Positions 17,888 through 25,962 of a stretch of DNA of 64,000 bases are shown in pieces. The notes beneath the pieces were generated by a model, which was not told where the DNA came from, ran no database searches, and saw only the letters and a program-made list of their open reading frames with translations. How positions within the stretch are numbered: position 1 is the first letter of the stretch; every line of letters begins with the position of its first letter. The position numbers and the translations under genes are program-made. The stretch comes from LMUY01 sp965198895 (lineage in GTDB: Bacteria > Pseudomonadota > Alphaproteobacteria > Acetobacterales > Acetobacteraceae), in assembly GCA_965198895.1 (NCBI GenBank), contig OZ240676.1, positions 4,278,001 through 4,342,000 of the forward strand, given 5' to 3'.

Positions 17888-18577
17888 ATGTTTTCCTGGT
17901 TTGCCTTCATGCAACAGGCGCCGGCGCTTGGCACGACGGCGTTGGACTCGCTCGCGGCCCAGGTCGCGCGTGTGCCGGGTCTGCATGGCGGGTTGGTGTT
18001 CAGCCCGCTCGCCGAGATTGCCGACCATCCCTTCTCCGGCGACGAGCCCGCGCCGGCGCTGGCCCTGCAGCTGCACTTCGCAACGATCGAGGCGCTGGAA
18101 GACGCCGCGGCCGAGGGTGGAGCCTTGGGCCGGTTGCTCGATGCCGTCCCCGGCGGCTCGGTCCCCACGCACCAGGCGATGCTGCGCCGGCGCTACCCGG
18201 TTCCCGATGCCACGCTGCAGACGGCGCCGGGCCAGCTGCCTTGTACCTTCCTCGTGAAGTATCCGGGGCCGGCGAGCGATCTGAACGCGTGGAATGGTCA
18301 CTACAACCGGCATCACCCGCCGATCATGGCGCGCTTCCCCGGTATCCGGGCGGTCGAGATCTACACGCGCATCGACTGGGTCACCGGCCTGGCCTGGCCG
18401 CGCGAGGATTACATGCAGCGCAACAAGGTGATGTTCGATAGTCCCGCCGCACTGAGCCACGCACTGGCGTCGCCGGTGCTGGCGGACATGCGGGCCGACT
18501 TCAACAGCTTCCCGCCGTTCACCGGTGGCAACGTGCACTATGCGATGGAGACGCGCGCCGTCGGCAACCAGGGATGA
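17888..18577 (+). CDS. EthD-like domain protein
   Basis: About 229 residues with a dimeric alpha-beta barrel (EthD-like) segment in the C-terminal half, shown by WNGHYNRHHPPIMARFPG and the following RAVEIYTRIDW. The N-terminal half looks like a second, more diverged copy of the same fold. EthD-type proteins are small catabolic accessory proteins or isomerase/cyclase-like enzymes. GGAGG lies before the ATG, which is two bases past the upstream stop codon. It ends in an ATGA overlap with the ABC ATPase gene. Confidence 0.72.
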   Translation: MFSWFAFMQQAPALGTTALDSLAAQVARVPGLHGGLVFSPLAEIADHPFSGDEPAPALALQLHFATIEALEDAAAEGGALGRLLDAVPGGSVPTHQAMLRRRYPVPDATLQTAPGQLPCTFLVKYPGPASDLNAWNGHYNRHHPPIMARFPGIRAVEIYTRIDWVTGLAWPREDYMQRNKVMFDSPAALSHALASPVLADMRADFNSFPPFTGGNVHYAMETRAVGNQG

Positions 18578-19368
18578 TCCACGGCGCCGACATCCGCCTG
18601 ACACGCGTGTCCGTCGACATCGGCGGCAAGCCGATCGTGGGCGCGATGGACCTGTACGTGAAGGAAGGTGAGTTCGTCTGCCTGCTGGGCCCGAGCGGCT
18701 GCGGCAAATCCACCCTGCTGAACGTGATCGCGGGCTTCCTGAAAGCAGGCGGCACGACGGAGGTCGGCGGCAAGGTGGTGCGCGGCCCGGGAATCGAGCG
18801 CGGCATGGTGTTCCAGAGCACCGAGGTGCTGTTTCCCTGGCTGACCGTGCGGCAGAACGTGGAGTACGGCCCCCGCATGCGCGGCATCCCCGCCCGCAAG
18901 CGCGCCGAAATGGCGGACCACTTCCTGCGCATGGTCGGGCTGGGCCACGTGGCCGGGGCGTATCCACCCGCTTTGTCCGGCGGCATGCGCCAGCGCGTGC
19001 AGATCGCCCGCGTGCTGGTCAACGAGCCATCCGTCATCCTGATGGACGAACCGTTCGGCGCCCTGGACGCGCAGACCCGCGAGATCATGCAGACCGAACT
19101 GGCCCGGATCTGGCGCGAGACCCGCTCGACCGTGCTGTTCGTCACCCACGACATCTGGGAGGCGATCGTGCTCGGCGACCGCATCGTCACCATGACGGCC
19201 GGGCCGTCCGCCGGCATCAAGAGCATCGCCGAGGTGGATTTTTCCGGTCCGCGAGAGGCCACCAACCCGGCTGCCGCCGCCCTCTACAGCCGGCTGCGTG
19301 ACGACATCGGCGCCGAAGTCACCAAGGTGCTCCGCCAGCAAGGCCTCGACACGGACGAGGCGGCATGA
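18574..19368 (+). CDS. NitT/TauT-type ABC transporter ATPase
   Basis: ATPase of the nitrate/sulfonate/taurine importer family (SsuB/TauB-like), 264 residues. P-loop GPSGCGKST, Q-loop MVFQSTEVLFPWLTV, signature LSGGMRQRVQIARVL, Walker B VILMDEPFGALD and switch HD in VTHDIWEA are all present. The gene overlaps both neighbours by four bases. No substrate-binding protein gene lies in this operon, so one must be supplied from elsewhere. Confidence 0.92.
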   Translation: MIHGADIRLTRVSVDIGGKPIVGAMDLYVKEGEFVCLLGPSGCGKSTLLNVIAGFLKAGGTTEVGGKVVRGPGIERGMVFQSTEVLFPWLTVRQNVEYGPRMRGIPARKRAEMADHFLRMVGLGHVAGAYPPALSGGMRQRVQIARVLVNEPSVILMDEPFGALDAQTREIMQTELARIWRETRSTVLFVTHDIWEAIVLGDRIVTMTAGPSAGIKSIAEVDFSGPREATNPAAAALYSRLRDDIGAEVTKVLRQQGLDTDEAA

Positions 19369-20183
19369 GCGGCGCCGGCGTTGCGGGCGGGGTGGCGGTG
19401 GCCCCGATCCCGCGCATCGGCCGGGCGGTGCGCGGCGCGTGGCGCTTTGGCAGCGGCCTCCTCTCGGTCGCGGCCGGGCTGCTGGTGTGGGAATTGCTGA
19501 GCCTGCGCGTCTCGCCGCTCTTTCTGCCGTCGCCGCGCATGACTTGGGACGCCGCCGGCGAACTGCTCGCGGATGGCACGTTGCAGGGCGCGATCGAGGC
19601 ATCGTCCGCCCGCATCCTGGTGGGTTGGGCGGCCGGGCTGGTGGTGGGGATCCCGGTCGGCATCCTGATGGGCTACATCCCGATCATCCGCCGGTTGCTG
19701 GACCCGTATATCGAGTTCTTCCGCTTCATCCCGCCGGTCGCCTTCGTAACGCTGGCGGTGATCTGGCTCGGACCCGGCGAGATCTCCAAGGTCGCGCTGA
19801 TCTTCTACACCAGCGTGTTCATCGTGACGCTGAACACCATCGCCGGCGTGCAGGCGGTCAGCGAGTTGCGATTGCGCGCCGCTGCGTCGTTGGGCGCCAG
19901 CCAGTGGAAGACGCTGCTCACCGTGGTGGTCCCGTCCACCGTACCGTACATGGTGACCGGTGCGCGGATCGCGATGGGCAACTCGTTCCTCACCATCGTC
20001 TCGGCGGAGATCGTGGCGGCGGAGGAGGGGCTGGGCGCACTGATCTGGACGGCGCGCAACTACGCTCGCACCGAGTGGGTGTTCGTCGGCATCATCACGC
20101 TCGGGTTGCTCGGCTACCTGTTCGACCGCACGCTACGGCTGGCCGTGCGGCTGCTGCTGCGGCGCTACGACGCAGTGCTTTAG
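19365..20183 (+). CDS. NitT/TauT-type ABC transporter permease
   Basis: Membrane subunit of the same importer (SsuC/TauC-like), 272 residues with about six hydrophobic segments. The EAA loop that docks on the ATPase reads RAAASLGASQWKTLLTVVVP. It ends the operon; a REP-like element follows before the convergent amine oxidase gene. Confidence 0.92.
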   Translation: MSGAGVAGGVAVAPIPRIGRAVRGAWRFGSGLLSVAAGLLVWELLSLRVSPLFLPSPRMTWDAAGELLADGTLQGAIEASSARILVGWAAGLVVGIPVGILMGYIPIIRRLLDPYIEFFRFIPPVAFVTLAVIWLGPGEISKVALIFYTSVFIVTLNTIAGVQAVSELRLRAAASLGASQWKTLLTVVVPSTVPYMVTGARIAMGNSFLTIVSAEIVAAEEGLGALIWTARNYARTEWVFVGIITLGLLGYLFDRTLRLAVRLLLRRYDAVL

Positions 20184-20223
20184 TCAATTTGCTGCCGAGG
20201 CTAATGGCGCAGCGTCACCTTAC

Positions 20224-20316
20224 CGTCATTGCGAGGGAAGCGCGGCAATCCAGGGGCCGCGCGACGAATGCTGGTGGCGGTGCCCTGGATCGCCGCGCCT
20301 TCGGCTCGCGATGACG
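20224..20316. repeat. REP-like element, CGTCATTGCGAG family
   Basis: Left arm CGTCATTGCGAGGGAAGCGC and right arm GCGCCTTCGGCTCGCGATGACG are inverted copies around a GC-rich core that also contains CAATCCAGGG/CCCTGGATCG. This layout (CGTCATTGCGAG ... GCAATCCAGG) is a widespread dispersed palindrome type in bacteria. It lies between convergent genes and may act as a terminator. Confidence 0.75.
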
Positions 20317-20328
20317 AGTCACGTTGTG

Positions 20329-21621
20329 TCAATCATTAGAAGCTGAAGTCAGCATCGCCAGCGCCGCCTCCTCGCCTGCCAGAAAGGCGCCCCCCACCGT
20401 GCCCGCCAGTCCGTCCGTTCGGGTCGCCTCCCCTGCGAAGATCAACCGCCCATCGGCCAAAGGCGTCCCGAGGACCGCCCGCGCTTCAGCGCAACCCGGC
20501 CGTGCGTAGGCGTAAGCGCCCCGATAGAACGGATCGGCCGCCCAACCCGTCACCACTGCACCCGGCCGGAATGCTGTGTCCGCCCGACCGCCCCACATCG
20601 CGCGGAGTTGGTCGCGGGCAAATGCCTCCGACTCGCCCGCCGTTTCCCGCTCGACCGCGTGGCTGCCGCCGGTGAAGCAGATGACGTGGTCCGCACCCCG
20701 GGGCCAGGCTACCATCGTCATCGACGGGCTATCGATCGCCGGCACCGGCTGGTCGACGCCGCACGAGTCCGGCAAGTCGAGCCGGTCCGGCCCCGCGGCC
20801 CGCAGCGCGACCTTGTTCAGCAGCCCCATCGGAAGCCCGTCGATCGCCTCCCGCACCGCTACCGGCAAAGCGGGCGTGAACCGGATCGACCCTGCCGCCA
20901 GCACCCCCGTGGACACGGTGACGATGCAGGCATCGGCGTGCACCGTCCCCGCACTGGTCTCCACGACCACGCCGGGTCCGTCCCAGCGCACTTCGTTGGC
21001 AGCCACGCCGAGTTGCACCGGGCCAGCCGGCGGGCCGAGGCGGCGCGCCACGAATGCCCCTACGCCACCCTCCACGTGCCAGTTGCTGCCCTCCAGCAGG
21101 TTGGTGTGCCAGTCGCGCAAGCTGAGCGCATGGGCGTCGGCGGCGGCGATCACCGGGGCTTCCCAATTCACCACGGCCGGCAGCCAGGGCAAGGCCGCGA
21201 TCTCGGCGACGGCGGCAGCAAGGCTGGTGTCAGGGCCGTCCAACGCCTGTTCGGTTCGCGCGTGGAAGGCGCGCTCGGCGGCGCCATAGGCGGCCAACTC
21301 CTCCGCCGTCGCGAACCGGCCGGGCAGGCGGGTGCGCTCCGACCGGTGGGCGCTGGTGTCCAGCGTACGATCGCCCATCGCGGTGGCCAGGGCGGCGAGT
21401 GGGTTGCGCTCGGCGGCATGCAGCCAGGCGGCGCCATGATCGAGCGCCGCGCCGAGCAACGGCGGCACGGTGGTGTGGGCGCGGCCGCCGATCCGGCCGG
21501 ATGCCTCGATCAGGGTGACGGATGCGCCCTGCCGGCGAAGCGCCGCCGCCGCCGCCAAGCCGCAGACCCCGGCGCCAATGATTGCGATCTTGGGCGAGTG
21601 TGTCATGTCGTTGCCGTTCAT
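20329..21621 (-). CDS. FAD-dependent amine oxidase/oxidoreductase
   Basis: Flavin monoamine oxidase-family protein, 430 residues. N-terminal Rossmann dinucleotide motif IIGAGVCGLAAAAAL followed by the Glu of LIEASGRIGGRAHT; the C-terminal FAD-contact segment is RLIFAGEATRTDGLAGTVGGAFLAGE. The middle contains the variable substrate domain. It could oxidise amines or be a related desaturase-like flavoenzyme. Divergent from the dehalogenase gene, 83 bp apart. Confidence 0.85.
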   Translation of the reverse strand: MNGNDMTHSPKIAIIGAGVCGLAAAAALRRQGASVTLIEASGRIGGRAHTTVPPLLGAALDHGAAWLHAAERNPLAALATAMGDRTLDTSAHRSERTRLPGRFATAEELAAYGAAERAFHARTEQALDGPDTSLAAAVAEIAALPWLPAVVNWEAPVIAAADAHALSLRDWHTNLLEGSNWHVEGGVGAFVARRLGPPAGPVQLGVAANEVRWDGPGVVVETSAGTVHADACIVTVSTGVLAAGSIRFTPALPVAVREAIDGLPMGLLNKVALRAAGPDRLDLPDSCGVDQPVPAIDSPSMTMVAWPRGADHVICFTGGSHAVERETAGESEAFARDQLRAMWGGRADTAFRPGAVVTGWAADPFYRGAYAYARPGCAEARAVLGTPLADGRLIFAGEATRTDGLAGTVGGAFLAGEEAALAMLTSASND

Positions 21622-21704
21622 GCTTCGATTGGTATGGGCACGCCCATGGTTTTGCCACCTTGGTGCGATATGCGGCCACGCGTCTGTTTTGCGCAGGAGT
21701 TGCG

Positions 21705-22583
21705 ATGTTCTTCCCAGGCTTCACGATGAAGACGACCACCGTCCCAGGTGGCACTGTGCGATACCGTATCGGCGGGACCGGCCCGGCCCTGTTGCTGCTG
21801 CATGGCAATCCGCAGACCCATTTCATGTGGCACCACGTGGCGCCGGCGATGGCCAAACGCTTCACCGTGATCTGCCCCGACCTGCGCGGCTACGGCGGGA
21901 GCGAGAAGCCACCCGCCACGCCCGACCATGCCCCGTATGCCAAAACCGAGATGGCGCGCGACGTCGCCGACCTGATGGCGCAACTCGGGCACGAGACTTA
22001 CTGTGTCGGCGCGCATGACCGGGGCGCCCGGGTGGCGCACCGGCTGGCGCTGGACAACCCGGAGCGCGTGACCAAGCTGTCCGTGCTCGACATCGTCCCG
22101 ACCATCGAGCATTTCGAGCGGGCCGACATGTCGTTCGCGCTCGGCTACTACCACTGGTTCTGGTTCGCCCAGCCACATCCGTTCCCCGAGGATCTGATCG
22201 ACAAGTCGCCGGACACCTGGTTTGCGGCGCATACCGGCCACGGAGCTGGTATCCCCGAGTATTTCGCCCCCGAAGCACTGGAAGACTATCTGCGCGCCGC
22301 CCACGACCCGGCGGCCATCACCGGCATGTGCGAGGACTACCGCGCTGCCGCCACGATCGATCTGGTGCACGACCGCATCAGCCGCTCCGAGGGGCGGCAG
22401 GTGCAATGCCCGATGCGGGTGCTTTGGGGCGAGAAGGGCAAGGTCGGCGGCTGGTACGACCCGGTGGCGATCTGGCGGGACTATTGCTCCGCCGAGGTCA
22501 GCGGCGCAGGCGTGCCGAGCGGCCACTTCCTGGCTGAAGAGGCCCCCGCCGCCGTGATCGAGCAGTTCGAGGCGTTCTTCTGA
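21705..22583 (+). CDS. Fluoroacetate dehalogenase-like alpha/beta hydrolase
   Basis: Hydrolase of the haloacetate dehalogenase branch of the alpha/beta hydrolases, 292 residues. The nucleophile is D105 in GAHDRGARVAHR, with acid D129 (VLDIVP) and H274 (SGHFLAEE). R106 and R109 match the carboxylate-binding Arg pair. H150, W151 (YYHWFWF) and Y212 (CEDYRA) match the fluoride-stabilising trio recalled for the Rhodopseudomonas enzyme (D110, D134, H280, R111, R114, H155, W156, Y219). All eight positions agree with a near-constant offset. The ATG has GCAGGAG upstream; longer in-frame starts run into the divergent promoter. Epoxide hydrolase is less likely because of the Arg pair. Confidence 0.85.
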   Translation: MFFPGFTMKTTTVPGGTVRYRIGGTGPALLLLHGNPQTHFMWHHVAPAMAKRFTVICPDLRGYGGSEKPPATPDHAPYAKTEMARDVADLMAQLGHETYCVGAHDRGARVAHRLALDNPERVTKLSVLDIVPTIEHFERADMSFALGYYHWFWFAQPHPFPEDLIDKSPDTWFAAHTGHGAGIPEYFAPEALEDYLRAAHDPAAITGMCEDYRAAATIDLVHDRISRSEGRQVQCPMRVLWGEKGKVGGWYDPVAIWRDYCSAEVSGAGVPSGHFLAEEAPAAVIEQFEAFF

Positions 22584-22590
22584 CATCGTC

Positions 22591-22622
22591 TCCCTCTCCC
22601 CTTGAGGGAGAGGGTCGGGGTG
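22591..22622. repeat. REP-like palindrome, CCCTCTCCC family, copy 3
   Basis: TCCCTCTCCCCTTGAGGGAGAGGGTCGGGGTG, a hairpin seven bases past the dehalogenase stop codon. The 332-bp gap to ggt holds two CCCTCTCCC copies and one GGTGCAAT-type repeat and no recognisable gene. Confidence 0.7.
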
Positions 22623-22660
22623 ATACCAACAGCCTCAAGCGCTGACCCCCGTCTCACCTT

Positions 22661-22750
22661 GTAGGATGCAATGCGCTTGGCATTGCATCAGGTAAACGCG
22701 CCGATCATCGCGACGTGACGGTGCAATCCTCCAAGCGGATTGCACCCTAC
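22661..22750. repeat. Paired GTAGGATGCAATGCGC repeats
   Basis: Two opposed hairpins: GGATGCAATGCGC/GGCATTGCATC on the left and GGTGCAATCC/GGATTGCACC on the right, framed by GTAGG at one end and CCTAC at the other. The whole unit is an imperfect 90-base palindrome. It is related to the single copy at 917-946. Both lie between convergent genes. Confidence 0.6.
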
Positions 22751-22824
22751 GCCCGTGGGTCTCCGTCTACGGCGGCTGGTATAGGGGTGCGCAGCGTCCG
22801 AAGGTTCGGTTCGAGCGGCAAAGC

Positions 22825-22858
22825 GGCCCTCTCCCGTGAAGAACGGGAGAGGGAGAGG
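22825..22858. repeat. REP-like palindrome, CCCTCTCCC family, copy 4
   Basis: Stem CCCTCTCCCGT/ACGGGAGAGGG near the 3' side of ggt. It belongs to the same family as the copies after the Liv-type binding-protein genes. Confidence 0.7.
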
Positions 22859-22915
22859 TCATCTGCGATAGCCCAGCCTTGAGGGCACTCCTCGCCTCCT
22901 TCCTCAAGGGCAGCG

Positions 22916-24688
22916 CTAGCGTCCGGCTGCGTAGCCTTGCATGCCGCGTGGGTTCGCGCCGGTGTGCATCACGCCGTCCACCAGATCAGCAGCTGACAGA
23001 CGACCCTCGGACCAATCCTCGCCCATCGTGACGGCGTGGCCACGCCGGGCCAACTCGTCGCGCACCGACAGGCTGAAACGGCCTTCCAGCACCAGCTTGC
23101 CGGGCCGGGCGGCGCGGGGCCAGAAGCTGCTGGGCCAGTGCTCGGTGTGGAACGACGGCATGTCGATCGCCGCCTGAATGCCGAGCTTGTGGTGCACCCG
23201 GCGCAGGAAGAAGATCGGCGACCACTGGTCCTGCTGCTCGCCACCCGGCGTGCCGAACGCCATCCACGCCTTGCCATCCTTCAGCGCCATCGAGGGCGAC
23301 AGCGTGGTGCGCGGGCGTTTCTTCGGCAGCAGGCTGTTGGGCAGGTCCGGCCGCAGCCAGAACATCTGCCCGCGCGTGCCCAGGCAAAATCCCAGGCCCG
23401 GCACGGCGGGGGAGGATTGCAGCCAGCCGCCAGAGGGCGTGGCGCTGACCATGTTGCCCCACCGGTCGATCACGTCGATATGCACGGTGTCCGCCCCGAT
23501 CACGCCCATTCGCGCCACCGTCGGCTCGCCGGCACCGGGGGCACGGGTCAGGTATTCCACGCGGGACGCTGCCTCGTGATCCACCCAGGGGGAGGTGTTG
23601 CCGACGATGCCGGGCCGCAGGTCGAACGACGCCTCGGCGCTCACCAACTTGCGCCGCTCGTCGTTGTAGGCGGGGGAGAGCAGCGTTTGCATCGGCACAT
23701 CGCTGAACGCCGGGTCACCGTAGAAGGCCTCGCGGTCGGCATAGGCGAGCTTCATGCACTCCACCACGGTATGCACGAAATCGGCGCCGACCGGGTCCAT
23801 CGCGCCGATGTCGTATCCGGCGAGCAGGGCCAGCTGCTGCAGGAACACCGGCCCCTGGCTCCACGGGCCGCATTTCAGCACGGTGTGCCCGGCGTAGTCG
23901 TAGGTGAGCGGGTCCTCGACCGTCGGCTCCCACTCCGCCAGGTCCTGCGCGGTCAGCAGGCCGCGATGGCGGCGGCCGGAGACGTCCAGCGCCTCGGTTT
24001 CGCAGAACCGGCCGATCGCTTCGGCGACGAAGCCTTGGTACCAGGCATGCAGCGCGGCTTCGATCCGCGCCTCCCGCGACGGGCCGCCGGCCTCGCGCAG
24101 CACGCGCTTCCAGGTTTGCGCCAGGGTCGGATTGGCGAAGGGCTTGTCGACGGCGGGAACCTGGCCGCCGGGCAGCCAGATTTCGGCGCTGCTGTGCCAC
24201 TCCTCCAGAAACAACGGGCGCACGCTCTCGATCGTGGCCGGGACGCGCGGCACCAGCGGCACGCCGTGCTCGGCGTAACCGATGGCAAAGGCCAGCACGT
24301 CGGTCAATTCCCACGTGCCCCAGTCGCGCAGCAGCAGGCACCAGGCACCGAACGAGCCGGGCACCACGGCGGGCAGGAAGCCGGTCGCGGGGATCAGGTC
24401 CAGGTCCAACGCCGCGAAGGCTTCGAGCGTGGCGGCGGCCGGCGAGGGGCCCTGGCCGCAGATCACCCGCTGCTTCCCGGTTTTTGCGTCGTGGATGATG
24501 ATCGGCGCATCGCCGCCCGGGCCGTTCAGATGCGGCTCGGCCACCTGCAGGGTGAAGGCGGCCGCCACGGCGGCGTCGAACGCATTGCCGCCGCGCTCCA
24601 GCACGGCTTGGCCGACGGCGGTTGCGAGCCAGTGGGTCGTGGCGGTCACGCCGAAGGTGCCGGTGATCTCAGGCCGGGTGGTGAACAT
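22916..24688 (-). CDS. ggt: Gamma-glutamyltransferase family protein
   Basis: N-terminal nucleophile hydrolase of the gamma-glutamyltranspeptidase family, 590 residues. The self-processing Thr is T401 in GADTVHIDVIDRWGN; later conserved parts include SATPSGGWLQSS and the glycine-rich GTPGGEQQDQ. No obvious signal peptide is visible, so it may be cytoplasmic or a GGT-like acylase/amidohydrolase rather than the periplasmic glutathione enzyme. The ATG before FTTRPEITGTFG is preferred over an upstream extension; GGAGC precedes it. Divergent from phnN. Confidence 0.85.
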   Translation of the reverse strand: MFTTRPEITGTFGVTATTHWLATAVGQAVLERGGNAFDAAVAAAFTLQVAEPHLNGPGGDAPIIIHDAKTGKQRVICGQGPSPAAATLEAFAALDLDLIPATGFLPAVVPGSFGAWCLLLRDWGTWELTDVLAFAIGYAEHGVPLVPRVPATIESVRPLFLEEWHSSAEIWLPGGQVPAVDKPFANPTLAQTWKRVLREAGGPSREARIEAALHAWYQGFVAEAIGRFCETEALDVSGRRHRGLLTAQDLAEWEPTVEDPLTYDYAGHTVLKCGPWSQGPVFLQQLALLAGYDIGAMDPVGADFVHTVVECMKLAYADREAFYGDPAFSDVPMQTLLSPAYNDERRKLVSAEASFDLRPGIVGNTSPWVDHEAASRVEYLTRAPGAGEPTVARMGVIGADTVHIDVIDRWGNMVSATPSGGWLQSSPAVPGLGFCLGTRGQMFWLRPDLPNSLLPKKRPRTTLSPSMALKDGKAWMAFGTPGGEQQDQWSPIFFLRRVHHKLGIQAAIDMPSFHTEHWPSSFWPRAARPGKLVLEGRFSLSVRDELARRGHAVTMGEDWSEGRLSAADLVDGVMHTGANPRGMQGYAAGR

Positions 24689-24782
24689 GGGGCGTGCTCC
24701 GTTGCGTCCGACCCAACCTACCGCCAAGGTCCGCGGCGACAAGGTCTGCCCCTATAAAGATGGGCAAAACGCGGGGAAGTGC

Positions 24783-25334
24783 ATGCTGGTGCTGGTGGTG
24801 GGCGCGTCAGGCGCCGGCAAGGATACGCTGATCGAGGCCGCAGCGATGACGTTACGCGGGGACGATCGGTTCCGCTTCGTGCGCCGGGTGGTGACCCGGC
24901 CTGTCATGGACGGCGGCGAACAGCACGAGACTGTGACCGAGGAGGAGTTCGAACGCCGGCTGCAAGCGGGGGTGTTCGCGCTGCATTGGCATGCGCACGG
25001 GCTACGCTACGCCCTGCCAGCGAGGATCGCCGCCGATCTGGACGAGGGCCGGGTCGTGGTGGCGAACATCTCCCGCGCCGTGATCGCCGATGCTGCGGCG
25101 ATGTTCCCGGTCCGCGTGGTGGAGATCACGGCGCCGACGGAGGTTCGCGCGGCCCGTCTGGAGTCGCGCGGCCGGGAGGACAAGATGGACGTGATCCGCC
25201 GCCTTTCCCGCGCCATAGTGCTGCCGCTGCCGGTCCAGCGGGACACGATCGTGAATGACGGGACGGTCGAGGACGGCGCCAACCGCCTGATCGCCGTGCT
25301 CAGCCGCGAAGCGGGACGCGCTCGGCTAACATGA
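24783..25334 (+). CDS. phnN: Ribose 1,5-bisphosphate phosphokinase
   Basis: Phosphorylates ribose 1,5-bisphosphate to PRPP in phosphonate breakdown; 183 residues, guanylate-kinase-like fold. The P-loop GASGAGKDT is at residues 7-15, followed by RRVVTRP and the HETVTEEEFE segment typical of PhnN. GGGGAAG precedes the ATG. Its 3' end overlaps the convergent DUF1045 gene by 35 bases. The C-P lyase core genes phnGHIJKL are not in the window. Confidence 0.88.
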   Translation: MLVLVVGASGAGKDTLIEAAAMTLRGDDRFRFVRRVVTRPVMDGGEQHETVTEEEFERRLQAGVFALHWHAHGLRYALPARIAADLDEGRVVVANISRAVIADAAAMFPVRVVEITAPTEVRAARLESRGREDKMDVIRRLSRAIVLPLPVQRDTIVNDGTVEDGANRLIAVLSREAGRARLT

Positions 25335-25962
25335 ACGGCTCGCCCGGCCCCGGCTGGGTGAACAGGCAGATGGACGTCACGACCCGCTTTACCGCGAGCG
25401 CCGGGGCGAAAAACGCTTCGGCCTGAGGGCGGACGGTTGCGTGCTCCTCAGGGGTGAGCCGCCGGGTCAGCGTCATGTGGAAGCGCCAGGTGCCGAGCAC
25501 GTGCGGATAGCCCCAATCGCGCAGCATGGCGTGCTGTTCCGGCGTGAAACTGGGCCGGGTGCGGCGCGCGATCTCGGCGGCGTCGTGCGGCACGCGGTGG
25601 GCGTCCAGTTCGGTCACGCAGGTATCGGCGAGGGCGTGCAGGGCCGGGCAGGGCGCCTGTTCCCGCAGTGCCAGGAAGCCCCCGAGATCGGTGACGTGGA
25701 GCGGCGGCAGCTCGAATGGGGCGACATGCTCGGCCATCGCCGCCGTGTCCTCCAGCAGCGCGAACCAGCCGTGGTTCAGCCGCATCGGCGGCTTGAGCGT
25801 GGCGTGGAAGCCATACAGCCGCGGCTCGGCGGTCAGTTCGTCGCGCTCGGGGTGGAGGGCGCGACGGCCGGTCTGTGGATCCCGCCCGAGCCAGTCGCAC
25901 CCGGCGGCCCACAGCATGTCGGCCTCGTCGGGCGCGTAGTAAAGGGCAGTGCGGGCGGTCAA
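25300..25962 (-). CDS. DUF1045 phosphonate-associated protein, 2H phosphoesterase-like
   Basis: About 220 residues of the DUF1045 family, which is found almost only next to phosphonate genes. Two HxT motifs, FHATLKPP and FHMTLTRR, mark the 2H phosphoesterase fold that acts on cyclic phosphates or RNA ends. A role in handling 5-phosphoribosyl 1,2-cyclic phosphate-type intermediates is plausible but inferred. The start is probably TTG overlapping the phnM stop (TTGA); a GTG eight codons upstream is an alternative. The tail overlaps convergent phnN. Confidence 0.82.
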   Translation of the reverse strand: MTARTALYYAPDEADMLWAAGCDWLGRDPQTGRRALHPERDELTAEPRLYGFHATLKPPMRLNHGWFALLEDTAAMAEHVAPFELPPLHVTDLGGFLALREQAPCPALHALADTCVTELDAHRVPHDAAEIARRTRPSFTPEQHAMLRDWGYPHVLGTWRFHMTLTRRLTPEEHATVRPQAEAFFAPALAVKRVVTSICLFTQPGPGEPFMLAERVPLRG

